Assembly (NCBI GenBank): GCA_029884165.1 | Contig: JAOUIH010000033.1 | Span: 1-32,714 of the forward strand | Origin: Gammaproteobacteria bacterium | GTDB taxonomy: Bacteria; Pseudomonadota; Gammaproteobacteria; Steroidobacterales; Woeseiaceae | Reading direction: 5' to 3' | DNA length: 32,714 nt | In this document: piece after piece, positions 24,291 to 31,622 of the stretch | How positions within the stretch are numbered: the stretch's first letter is position 1 | Layout: each line of letters opens with the position of its first letter | Program-made: the position numbers and the translations under genes | Notes under the pieces: generated by a model | What the model saw: the letters and a program-made list of their open reading frames with translations, nothing else | The model's database searches: none | What the model was told of the DNA's origin: nothing

Positions 24291-24421
24291 GCTCCAGACC
24301 CTCGCGAATTTGCTGCCACGCATCCCGCGACCGAAGCCGGTTGCGGCTGCGACACCGTCACCATGCGACGCCGGGTACCGCGAGACCATTCGTGGATATA
24401 CCTAAGCCCGGCACGGAACTT

Positions 24422-25312
24422 TCAGCGCCCGTCCCAGGCTATCCGCGCCGCGGCCTCCCGCAGCCGGCGCCGGTTGTCGTCGGTCGCCGCCGGTTCGGAG
24501 TCGCCGAATATCGCGCGCACCCAGTGGCCGTCCGTCGGGTTGGGCAGCAGCACGAACTCGACGCCGTATTCGAGCCGGTCCCGCTCCATCAGCGCGTAAC
24601 GCTCGTCGACGTCGGCTACGTAATAGTCGCGCTTGTAGTCGTTCAGGTTGTCACCGAGCATCAACAGCAGGTCGTGCGACGCCGCCAGCTGCTCGCGCGT
24701 CGCCGACTTGTCGGACGTATCGCGATACACGGTCAGATGTGCCTCGTCGGCCCACGGAAATTCGAGGTGCCGCAGCTGTCCGAGCGCATAGTCGTAGGTT
24801 CGTTCGCCCTGGTCCCGGTTCGTGACGTAGAAGACCTCGACGCCGACGGATTCGCAGTGACGCAGGAAATCCAGGGCGCCCGGCACTGCCGTGACCAGGT
24901 TCTCGGGTAGCCAGCGATCCCACAGCGCGTCGTCGAAGAAGTCCAGCCCTTCGTTGACCAGGTATCCCCAGTAGCTCTTCGCGTGAATGATCGTGTCATC
25001 CATGTCGGTGATCACCGCTGCCGGCTTGCCCTTGCCACGCCCGGCCGCGATCGCCATGTCGACGCGCAGGCGCGCGACGTTGTAGGCCTGGTGACAGAGC
25101 GCGCCGAATTCCGCCGCGGTCTGCTTCCAGGCGACGGCCCAGAGGAGCGGATTGCGAAGCCCCGCGTCGCCCGGGGTCGATCCCTCGTCCCGTGCCGCAG
25201 AGGCGGCCAGTGGCGATGCGAGCCCGCCAGCCAGCAGCCACGCGACGAATCGACGCCGCTCGAGCTCCCTGTCGCTGCCTGCGATGTTCCTGTGCATATC
25301 CAGCTTCCCCAT
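24422..25312 (-). CDS. Tat-type acid phosphatase, HAD IIIB / lipoprotein e(P4)-like
   Basis: The 296-residue protein has a leader with ERRRFVAWLLAGG and an Ala-rich cleavage region (to about 40), fitting Tat export. The HAD motifs are D103-x-D105-x-T107 (TDMDDTII), the second motif Thr in FYVTNRD (161-167) and a late GDNLNDY (220-226). The order and spacing match class C acid phosphatases such as e(P4) and OlpA, which remove phosphate from nucleotides outside the cytoplasm. The lipobox Cys of e(P4) is not visible, so it is probably soluble in the periplasm. Its ATG overlaps the lipocalin gene's stop by one base (TGATG), showing translational coupling. M6 with a GGGGA site is an alternative start. 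Confidence 0.88.
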   Translation of the reverse strand: MGKLDMHRNIAGSDRELERRRFVAWLLAGGLASPLAASAARDEGSTPGDAGLRNPLLWAVAWKQTAAEFGALCHQAYNVARLRVDMAIAAGRGKGKPAAVITDMDDTIIHAKSYWGYLVNEGLDFFDDALWDRWLPENLVTAVPGALDFLRHCESVGVEVFYVTNRDQGERTYDYALGQLRHLEFPWADEAHLTVYRDTSDKSATREQLAASHDLLLMLGDNLNDYKRDYYVADVDERYALMERDRLEYGVEFVLLPNPTDGHWVRAIFGDSEPAATDDNRRRLREAAARIAWDGR

Positions 25313-26481
25313 CAGTCCGCGTATCCGGTCAGCTCGACGTATCCCCGCCCCGCGACCTCATTGTCGCCGCGCGTGCCCTCCACGTCGACCGCGCCCTCCC
25401 AGTAACGCACATTGGTGACGAGTTCCTGCGCGTCGAGTACGGGCCATATCCGGACATCGAGCCCGATTCCGGGCACGACGAGCCGCCAGCGGATCGGGTA
25501 GCGGCCTCCCTGCGGGCTATCCCACTGGTCGAGGACCTCGAGCGTCACGTCGTCGGCACCGAGCGCATGCGCGACGCCGTCGCTCGTGACCCAGGTGCCG
25601 GCGCTCATCGGGTCGCGAGCGCCGTCGTCGAGCCGCAGCTGGTAAAACATCAGCTCGGTCTCGTCGTCGAGCTGCAGCGCGAACCAGTCCCAGCCGAGCT
25701 GATTTCGAGCCAGCGCACTGCTGCCCCATTCCCGATCGAGCCATGCCTGGCCCGTAACCGCGTGGCTGCTGCCGTCGACTTCGACCGCGCCGGTCACCGC
25801 GAGTCGGGTCAGCGAGTAGTAATAAGAGGCGTTGCCCGGTTCCGACGACTTCCGGGACAACCCGTCCTCGCCGTTGGCCACCGGGGCCTTGCGCGGCGTC
25901 AGCGTGAGGTCGATGCCCAAACGCTCGTCGCGTGCCGTTAGCCGCCACGGCGGCTCCCGGTCCGCGTCCTGGTCCGGGAGTGCGGCCATGACCCAGTCTT
26001 CGAGCCAGACACGTGGCGGTGCTGCCTCGGCGCCCGCGAGCCCGAGCGCGCCACGGGAGTAGCGCACGGCGACATGAAATTCGCCCGCAACCACGTCGGT
26101 CAGCGCCAGGTGCCCCACGTACACCTGGTTGGTCCGCCAGGCAGAGGGATCCGGCCGTGCGTCGGGCGTGAGAGAAAACCGGAACAGCGTCAGCTCGAAG
26201 CCGAAGCGACGGCCGCCGTCGGCATCGAGATTGCCGGTGGCATACCACCACTCGTTGCGAAATTCCGGGTGCGGCCCGTGGTCGGCAGGGAAGCGAAACG
26301 GCCGCGGCTCCAGCGCCAGCGGGAACCCGGCGTCGGCGTCGGCGCCCAGCAACTCGGACAGCCTCGACGACGCAGGCACCGCCGCTACCGGCTCGACATC
26401 GCCCGGGGCCGGCCCACGAAACCCGCGAACAGCCAGGCCTGTAATTATTACAAAAACAATGACTAATATAATTTTCTTCAC
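25312..26481 (-). CDS. AttH/CrtC-like lipocalin-domain protein, GTG start
   Basis: The 389-residue protein starts at GTG 26481, one base after the permease stop, with AGGA six bases upstream in the permease's last codons. An N-terminal membrane anchor (4-20, rich in I, V and L) precedes the domain. The marker EFRNEWWYATGNL is followed by FGFELTLFRF, and the second lipocalin-like half contains GWDWFALQLDDETELMFYQLR. This is the hydroxyneurosporene-synthase-like AttH/CrtC fold. CrtC hydrates carotenoids, but AttH-type members accompany ABC transporters and may carry or present a hydrophobic compound. Being the third gene after an ATPase and permease, it fits the AttH role. The protein would be periplasmic and membrane-tethered. 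The open frame upstream (to 26634) lies inside the permease and is ignored. Confidence 0.88.
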   Translation of the reverse strand: MKKIILVIVFVIITGLAVRGFRGPAPGDVEPVAAVPASSRLSELLGADADAGFPLALEPRPFRFPADHGPHPEFRNEWWYATGNLDADGGRRFGFELTLFRFSLTPDARPDPSAWRTNQVYVGHLALTDVVAGEFHVAVRYSRGALGLAGAEAAPPRVWLEDWVMAALPDQDADREPPWRLTARDERLGIDLTLTPRKAPVANGEDGLSRKSSEPGNASYYYSLTRLAVTGAVEVDGSSHAVTGQAWLDREWGSSALARNQLGWDWFALQLDDETELMFYQLRLDDGARDPMSAGTWVTSDGVAHALGADDVTLEVLDQWDSPQGGRYPIRWRLVVPGIGLDVRIWPVLDAQELVTNVRYWEGAVDVEGTRGDNEVAGRGYVELTGYAD

Positions 26482-26482
26482 A

Positions 26483-29020
26483 TCATTCCTCGCGCATGGC
26501 GAGCGCCGGCCGGCTCCGCGCCGCGCGCCAGGCCGGGTACAGCCCGGCCGCCAGCGCCGCGGCGACGGACAGCAGCACGGCCGATCCGAGCGCAGCCGGC
26601 GTAACGACCACCGGCATGCTCCAGCCGAAAGCACGCCGATTGATGACCTCGATCAGCAGCCAGGCCATCAGGAGCCCGAGCGGCAGCGCGGCCAGGCCGC
26701 TCAGCAGGCCGATGAATCCGCTCTGCAAGGTCACCATGCCGCCGAGCTGCCAGGGCGTGACGCCAAGCGCGCGCAGCACGGCGAGCTCGCGCGCCCGTTC
26801 GAGCTGCAGGGCGAGCATCGCGCCCAGGATGCCGACGAGCGCGACACCGACCGCCAGCCAGTACAGCACATCGGTAATGACGAAGGTCCGGTCGAAGATC
26901 TCGAGGGACAGGGCCTGCAACTGCCTGTTCGAACGCAGCTCGACGGATTGCCGGCCGGCCGCCAGCGCGGCGATCGCATCGGTGACGGCGGCCACGTCGG
27001 CTCCGTCAGCAAGATAGACGCCAATGGAGTCGATCTGCGGGTCGTCCCAGTAGCGCGCATAGGTCGAGCGGCTGATCAACAGGGAACCCGGGTTCACGTC
27101 GTAGGACCGGAAGGTCGCAGCGACGCGGAAGTCCCGACGGCCAGTGGGCGTCTCCAGCGTGACGAGATCGCCCCGGCGCGTCCCGTACCGGAATGCATAG
27201 GGCTCGGACACGAGCACGGCGTCGTCGCGTTCGAATGCCGGCCAGGCCTCGTCCGGATCCGCATCCAGCAGCCGGGTACCCGCGTAACTCCGCTGCGCCA
27301 TCTTCAGCACGATCATCCGGGTGCGCCCCTGCTCCGATTCGAGCCAGACGCGGCGGCTCGCACTGTACTCGCTGACGCCCGGCACGCGGGCGATGTCCTC
27401 GACCAGCCCGGGATCGAGCGAGCCGTCGATCACGCCGACGTACAGATCGGCTCGCAGCGTCTCGTCGAGCCACTCCAGCACGGCGCCGCGAAAGCTCTGC
27501 ACCATGATGCTGACGCCGACCGTCGCAGAGACGGCCACGGCCAAAGCAACGATCGCGATGCCGGTCCGGCTCAGGGAGGTCGCAATGCCGCCGACAGCAA
27601 GCCGCGCCGGGATGCCTCCGACGGCGGCGGCGAGTCGGGCTCCCTGCTCTGCCAGGAAGCGAACGGCAAGCGGAATACTGAGCGCAAAGCCGAGAATCAT
27701 CAGGAACAGGGCCACCAGTCCGGCCAGCAGCGAGTGGCCGGAAAGCTGCAGCACGACGAGCGACAGGCCGGCGGACGCCAGCCCGCCGGCCGCGAGCCAC
27801 GGCAGCATCCGGCCGCTGCGTCGCTCGAGTAGGGAGCGCCGCAGCGCGAGCTGCGGCCGGTAGCCTGATGCCTCCCAGGCCGGCCCGGCCGCCGCGACGA
27901 CGGTAGCCAGCAGACCCGCAAGCGCGCCCTTGGCCACCGCCAGCGTGCCGATGCTGACGTCCGTAACGCTGAGCCGGAAATACAGATCGTTGATCGAGCG
28001 GGACACGAGCTCCAGCAGGCCGTGGCCCAGCCAGATGCCGGCGCCGACACCCAGCGCGGCACCGACGACGCCGAGCCCGGCGGCCTCCAGCAGGACCAGC
28101 CCGACCACCTCGCGGCGCGTCAGGCCCAGTGCGCGAAGGACGCCGATCAGACCCCGGCGCTGCAGCGCGGCGAATCCGACGCTGTTATAGATCAGGAAAA
28201 TCCCCACCAGCAGGGCGAGCAGGCTCATCGCCGTGAGATTGGTCATGAACGCGGCGCTCATCTGGCTCATCGACTGCGTGCGCGCATCGGCCGCCAGCAG
28301 AGTGATTCCGGCCGGCAACCGGTGCCGGAGTTCTTTCGCCTGGCCATCGCCGCTGAGACGGAGGTCGATGCGCGACAGGTGGCCGAGCAGGCCGAACCAG
28401 TCCTGGGCCGTCGCGATATCGACGACCAGCAATTGGCCGACGGCGCCCGCGTCGATCAGGCCGGCTACGAACGCGTTTCTTGCCTGGCCGCCGGCACGAA
28501 CCTCGAAGGCATCACCGAGGCCGAGCCGCAGGGCGCGCGCGGCCTGGGCGGACACCAGCGACGCACCCGGCTCCGCCAGCAGTTGCCTGAGCGCCTTTGC
28601 CTCCATGCCGCGGGCAGTCCGGGCGCCGTCGTCGATCACGCTGCGCTCGTCGCGGCCGGCCAGGGAGTAATGGCGGAATTCGCGCTCGGCGAAAGGATCG
28701 ATGCCCAGCACGTTGAGCGACAATCCCTGCACGTCGCCGCGCCCGTCGACGACCGGCGCCGCCCGCCGCAGGCCGCCACGCCGCAGCTCCGCGTAAATGC
28801 CCTCGTCGATGCCGCCAGGCCCGCCGACGAGCTGGTGTGTCGCCGCCCCGTTCAGCGTGTCCATCGACAGCCGGAATGCCTTGCGCGAGCTGTCGTTCGC
28901 CAGGTCGACGGCCACGATCACGGCGACGCCGATGCAGATACCGATCAGCGCGAGGCCGAGCTGCCAGGGATGCCGGAGCAGGTATCCGGAGCTTGCGCGG
29001 TACAGCACGGGCATCGCCAT
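26483..29020 (-). CDS. FtsX-like ABC transporter permease, 845 residues
   Basis: The protein contains two FtsX/MacB-type halves with about ten transmembrane segments: one near 21-42 (GLALIGICIGVAVIVAVDLA), a cluster at about 255-375, a middle pair with LLAGLVALFLMILGFALSIP, and a C-terminal cluster (VLYWLAVGVALVGILGAMLAL, LSGLAALPLGLLMAWLLIEVI, and LSVAAALAAGLYPAWRAA near the end). Large extracytoplasmic domains follow the first segment and lie between the halves. Such permeases work mechanically with a LolD/MacB-type ATPase to extract or move lipids or hydrophobic compounds. It lies 10 bp downstream of the ATPase gene and ends one base before the lipocalin gene. ATG 29020 is used, with 29014 as an alternative. 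Confidence 0.9.
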   Translation of the reverse strand: MAMPVLYRASSGYLLRHPWQLGLALIGICIGVAVIVAVDLANDSSRKAFRLSMDTLNGAATHQLVGGPGGIDEGIYAELRRGGLRRAAPVVDGRGDVQGLSLNVLGIDPFAEREFRHYSLAGRDERSVIDDGARTARGMEAKALRQLLAEPGASLVSAQAARALRLGLGDAFEVRAGGQARNAFVAGLIDAGAVGQLLVVDIATAQDWFGLLGHLSRIDLRLSGDGQAKELRHRLPAGITLLAADARTQSMSQMSAAFMTNLTAMSLLALLVGIFLIYNSVGFAALQRRGLIGVLRALGLTRREVVGLVLLEAAGLGVVGAALGVGAGIWLGHGLLELVSRSINDLYFRLSVTDVSIGTLAVAKGALAGLLATVVAAAGPAWEASGYRPQLALRRSLLERRSGRMLPWLAAGGLASAGLSLVVLQLSGHSLLAGLVALFLMILGFALSIPLAVRFLAEQGARLAAAVGGIPARLAVGGIATSLSRTGIAIVALAVAVSATVGVSIMVQSFRGAVLEWLDETLRADLYVGVIDGSLDPGLVEDIARVPGVSEYSASRRVWLESEQGRTRMIVLKMAQRSYAGTRLLDADPDEAWPAFERDDAVLVSEPYAFRYGTRRGDLVTLETPTGRRDFRVAATFRSYDVNPGSLLISRSTYARYWDDPQIDSIGVYLADGADVAAVTDAIAALAAGRQSVELRSNRQLQALSLEIFDRTFVITDVLYWLAVGVALVGILGAMLALQLERARELAVLRALGVTPWQLGGMVTLQSGFIGLLSGLAALPLGLLMAWLLIEVINRRAFGWSMPVVVTPAALGSAVLLSVAAALAAGLYPAWRAARSRPALAMREE

Positions 29021-29030
29021 ACGCTCTGGT

Positions 29031-29717
29031 TCAGCGCTCGACGAGCGCGCCGTCGTGAATGTCGAGCACCCGGTCGCAGGACGCGGCCACCTGCTGGCTG
29101 TGCGTCGCCATCAGCAGCGTTCCGCCTTCGCGTTGCAGCAGGCGCCGGAGCAAGCCCAACACGACCTTCGCGCTGGCCTCGTCGAGGTTGCCCGTCGGTT
29201 CGTCGGCCAGGATGAGAGTCGGTCGGTGCGCGAGCGCGCGCGCGATCGCAACGCGCTGTTGCTCGCCGCCCGACAGGACGTCCGGGTAGCTGTCGGCCCT
29301 GTCGCCGAGGCCGACCGCATCGAGAAGGTCTCCGACACGTTTTACGGCCTCCCGCTCGGCGACCCCGTTCAACTCCAGCACGAGGCGAACGTTGTCGGCG
29401 ACCGACAGGGTCGCTATGAGATTGAACGCCTGGTACACGAAGCCGATATGCCGGCGGCGAAAGAGCGTCCGCTCCCGTTCCGACATCGACGTCAGGTCGC
29501 GGCCGTCGATGAGGACCCTGCCTGCGTCCGGCATATCGATGCCGGCCACCAGGTTGAGCAGGGTCGACTTGCCCGAGCCACTCCGGCCGCGGAGTGCCAC
29601 GGATTCACAGCGGCGGAACTCCGCATCCAGGTTCCGGATGACGTCGTGCCGACGACCACCCTCGAGATAGCTGTGCGTCAGTCCGCTTATCCGGACGTGT
29701 ACATCCCGGTCGCTCAC
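29031..29717 (-). CDS. LolD/MacB-type ABC transporter ATPase, GTG start
   Basis: The 228-residue ATPase has Walker A GRSGSGKST (44-52), a Q-loop Gln96 (VYQAFNL), the signature LSGGEQQRVAIARAL (148-162), Walker B LILADEPTGNLD (168-179) and the H-loop His206 (MATHSQQ). Sequence style and gene partner place it in the LolD/MacB/FtsE group of cytoplasmic ATPases that drive FtsX-like permeases. It starts at a GTG (29715-29717) with a GGTGA site upstream. It heads the four-gene operon with permease, lipocalin and phosphatase. The 157-bp repeat copy 2 lies 47 bp upstream, in its likely promoter region. Confidence 0.92.
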   Translation of the reverse strand: MSDRDVHVRISGLTHSYLEGGRRHDVIRNLDAEFRRCESVALRGRSGSGKSTLLNLVAGIDMPDAGRVLIDGRDLTSMSERERTLFRRRHIGFVYQAFNLIATLSVADNVRLVLELNGVAEREAVKRVGDLLDAVGLGDRADSYPDVLSGGEQQRVAIARALAHRPTLILADEPTGNLDEASAKVVLGLLRRLLQREGGTLLMATHSQQVAASCDRVLDIHDGALVER

Positions 29718-29764
29718 TCACGTCACCGCGGCCGTTCCCTGGCTGTCGTCGGCGCCGGCACAAC

Positions 29765-29921
29765 TAACACGACGTTCAAAAAGGTCGTCCAGACCTTTTG
29801 CAACGTCGCGAGTCCGGCGCATGTCCGGACTCGCTCCCGGCGGTTCGAGCACTTACGTGCTTGAACCGCGGGCGAGACATCCTTGTCTCGCGCTGGCAGG
29901 GTGTTTTTCAACACCCGGCTA
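29765..29921. mobile_element. 157-bp structured MITE-like element, copy 2
   Basis: This copy aligns without gaps to 16681-16837, in the same orientation, with about 12 differences. All five hairpins are kept. In the TTAC-loop stem, two changes move the one imperfect pair rather than break the stem. The left terminal repeat has drifted (TAACACGACGTTCAAAAA), while the right end (CGGCTA) is nearly intact. Its right-end TAG, read on the minus strand at 29919-29921, is the stop codon of the upstream alpha/beta hydrolase. The element separates that gene from the ABC ATPase gene and may act as a transcription barrier. Confidence 0.75.
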
Positions 29922-30836
29922 ATGGCCCGCGCCCTCCAGGAAAGCGACCAGCTCGCGAATGAAATAGGCGCGCGGTTTTTCGAGAAACGCCGCATGATCT
30001 CCGCCCGGCACGGTGACCCATTGCTTGTGGCCGGTCCCGATCCGCCGGTAGAGCTTCGCCTGGATCTCCGGCGGCGCGATCGGGTCGAACTCCCCGACTA
30101 TGACCAGCACCGGCAGCCTCAGCTTCGACGGATCGAGCGCGTTGTAATCGCTGTAGGCACGGATATCCGTCTTGACCGGATCTTTCTCGAGCGCCAGGCG
30201 AACGTACGCGGCAACCGCGCGCTCGCTGATCGAGCCCGGCGTGATGAAGTCGCTGGCGGCCTGCTCTGCCGTGTTCGCGAGCCGCTGCGGCTCGATGCCA
30301 GGCTCGTCCGGCGGAAACACCTGGTCCAGGTCGAGCCAGTAGCCGAACAGCGTCAATGATGCCATGGCGTCCGGATGGCGCTCGGCGGCCAGTTCGGAGA
30401 TCGTCGAACCCATCGACCAGCCAAAGAGATGCGGCCTGACCCGCCAGTCGGACCGCGCCGCGATCCATTCGAGCACGGCGCCGACGTCGTCGGCCGAGCG
30501 GGACGGCGTCACCCAGCCCGATTCGTCGCGCGGCGTCTCCCCGTAACCGCGCAGGTCCACTGCGAAGACGGCATAGCCTCGTTCGACCAGGCCGTCCATC
30601 AGCGACAGGTCCTCGCCCTCGACCTGCAGGTCGAAGTCCGGCAAGGCGCTCCAGGTGCGGCCGTGCACGAGGAGGACAGCCTCCGTCGCCCCGGGCGCGC
30701 TCTTCTCCCAGACTGCCAGCGGATGACCGTCGGCCTCCACCGTGTGCCGCAGGACTTCCGCCGCGAGGGACCACTGCGCGAGCAGCAGCACTGCGGCCGA
30801 CAGCCAAAGGCGGCCCCAGGTCTCCGTTCGTTTCAT
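29919..30836 (-). CDS. Secreted alpha/beta hydrolase
   Basis: From ATG 30836, with GAGGT eight bases upstream, the protein has 305 residues. A signal peptide (about 1-26, ending LAAE) predicts periplasmic location. The fold shows LLVHGRTWSALP (oxyanion region), VFAVDLRGYGET, the nucleophile elbow GWSMGS, the acid in VIVGEFDPIAP and the base in PGGDHAAF. It is a serine hydrolase, probably an esterase or lysophospholipase-like enzyme, with unknown substrate. The frame is open upstream to 31214, but that part overlaps the RimB-like gene on the other strand. Its TAG stop is supplied by the right end of structured element copy 2. Confidence 0.9.
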   Translation of the reverse strand: MKRTETWGRLWLSAAVLLLAQWSLAAEVLRHTVEADGHPLAVWEKSAPGATEAVLLVHGRTWSALPDFDLQVEGEDLSLMDGLVERGYAVFAVDLRGYGETPRDESGWVTPSRSADDVGAVLEWIAARSDWRVRPHLFGWSMGSTISELAAERHPDAMASLTLFGYWLDLDQVFPPDEPGIEPQRLANTAEQAASDFITPGSISERAVAAYVRLALEKDPVKTDIRAYSDYNALDPSKLRLPVLVIVGEFDPIAPPEIQAKLYRRIGTGHKQWVTVPGGDHAAFLEKPRAYFIRELVAFLEGAGH

Positions 30837-31001
30837 CTGCCGTACCTCGTTCCCGGGGTCTCCCGGGCTATGGCCTGATTCTACCCTCCCACCCGGCGCG
30901 GCAGTCGAGTGGATCGCCACGCACTTCGGCTTTGCGCCACGGCCGTGCGACAATCGCCGCCAATTCCCGATACGGCGACACGACCGGGGCTGGATCACAC
31001 G

Positions 31002-31478
31002 GTGGGCGAACCGAGAGACAAGCTGATCGTAGGCAGCGAGGAATGGTGCTCGCTGCCGGGCCTCGGCATACCGGCCATCAGGGTCCGGGTCGATTCCGGG
31101 GCGAAGACCTCCGCGCTGCACGCGTTCAACATCAAGGGCTTCCGCCGCGGCGGTACCCGCTACGTGCGCTTCGACGCGCACCCCCTGCAGGGCGACCGCC
31201 GGATCACCATTCACTGCGAAGCGGAGGTGATCGGCCGGCGCACGGTCAGGAGTTCCAACGGCGTCGCCTCGAAGCGCTATGTCATCCGCACACCGCTGGT
31301 ACTGGGCGAGAGGACCTGGCCGATCGAAGTGACCCTCGCGAACCGCGACTCGATGGGCTACCGGATGCTACTGGGCCGCGAAGCGATGCGGGATCGCATA
31401 CTGATCGACCCGGGCGCCGACACCCGGCTCGGCGACAAGACCAGGCGGGAACTGCAGAAGACCTATAGGAGCCGCTGA
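31002..31478 (+). CDS. RimB-like retropepsin-type protease (ATP-dependent zinc protease family)
   Basis: The 158-residue protein begins at GTG 31002. The region RVRVDSGAKTSALHA places a D-S-G motif at 31-33, equivalent to the D-T/S-G of retropepsins. The later VTLANRDSMGYRMLLGREAM fits the conserved second half of this COG4067-type family, historically named ATP-dependent zinc protease although an aspartic-protease-like fold is more likely. In rim operons a relative acts with the glutamate ligase RimK on ribosomal protein S6. No rimK is visible here, so the partner may lie elsewhere. It diverges from the secreted hydrolase across 165 bp. The start codon is not certain. Confidence 0.85.
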   Translation: MGEPRDKLIVGSEEWCSLPGLGIPAIRVRVDSGAKTSALHAFNIKGFRRGGTRYVRFDAHPLQGDRRITIHCEAEVIGRRTVRSSNGVASKRYVIRTPLVLGERTWPIEVTLANRDSMGYRMLLGREAMRDRILIDPGADTRLGDKTRRELQKTYRSR

Positions 31479-31574
31479 CCTCTGCCGGGTAGCCGCGTGC
31501 GTCCCCGAATGCAATGATGGCTTCCACTTATGTCGAATCATTTGCCGACCGGACGGTCGAAGCGGGATCCGGCG

Positions 31575-31580
31575 TATAAT
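31575..31580 (+). promoter_or_regulatory. Perfect -10 box upstream of the S41 lipoprotein
   Basis: TATAAT lies about 40 bp before the lipoprotein start. The hexamer 17 bp upstream (GACGGT at 31552-31557) is a weak -35 match, so the promoter call rests mainly on the -10. Confidence 0.35.
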
Positions 31581-31622
31581 CCCGCCCTGGCTCTGGTACC
31601 GCTTACGACGTCTATGGATCAC

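Noticed and set aside
26129-27832. Plus-strand frame of 567 codons opposite the permease and lipocalin genes
   Set aside because: Arg/Gln/His-rich with no domain. The minus-strand genes have strong family motifs and coupled starts.
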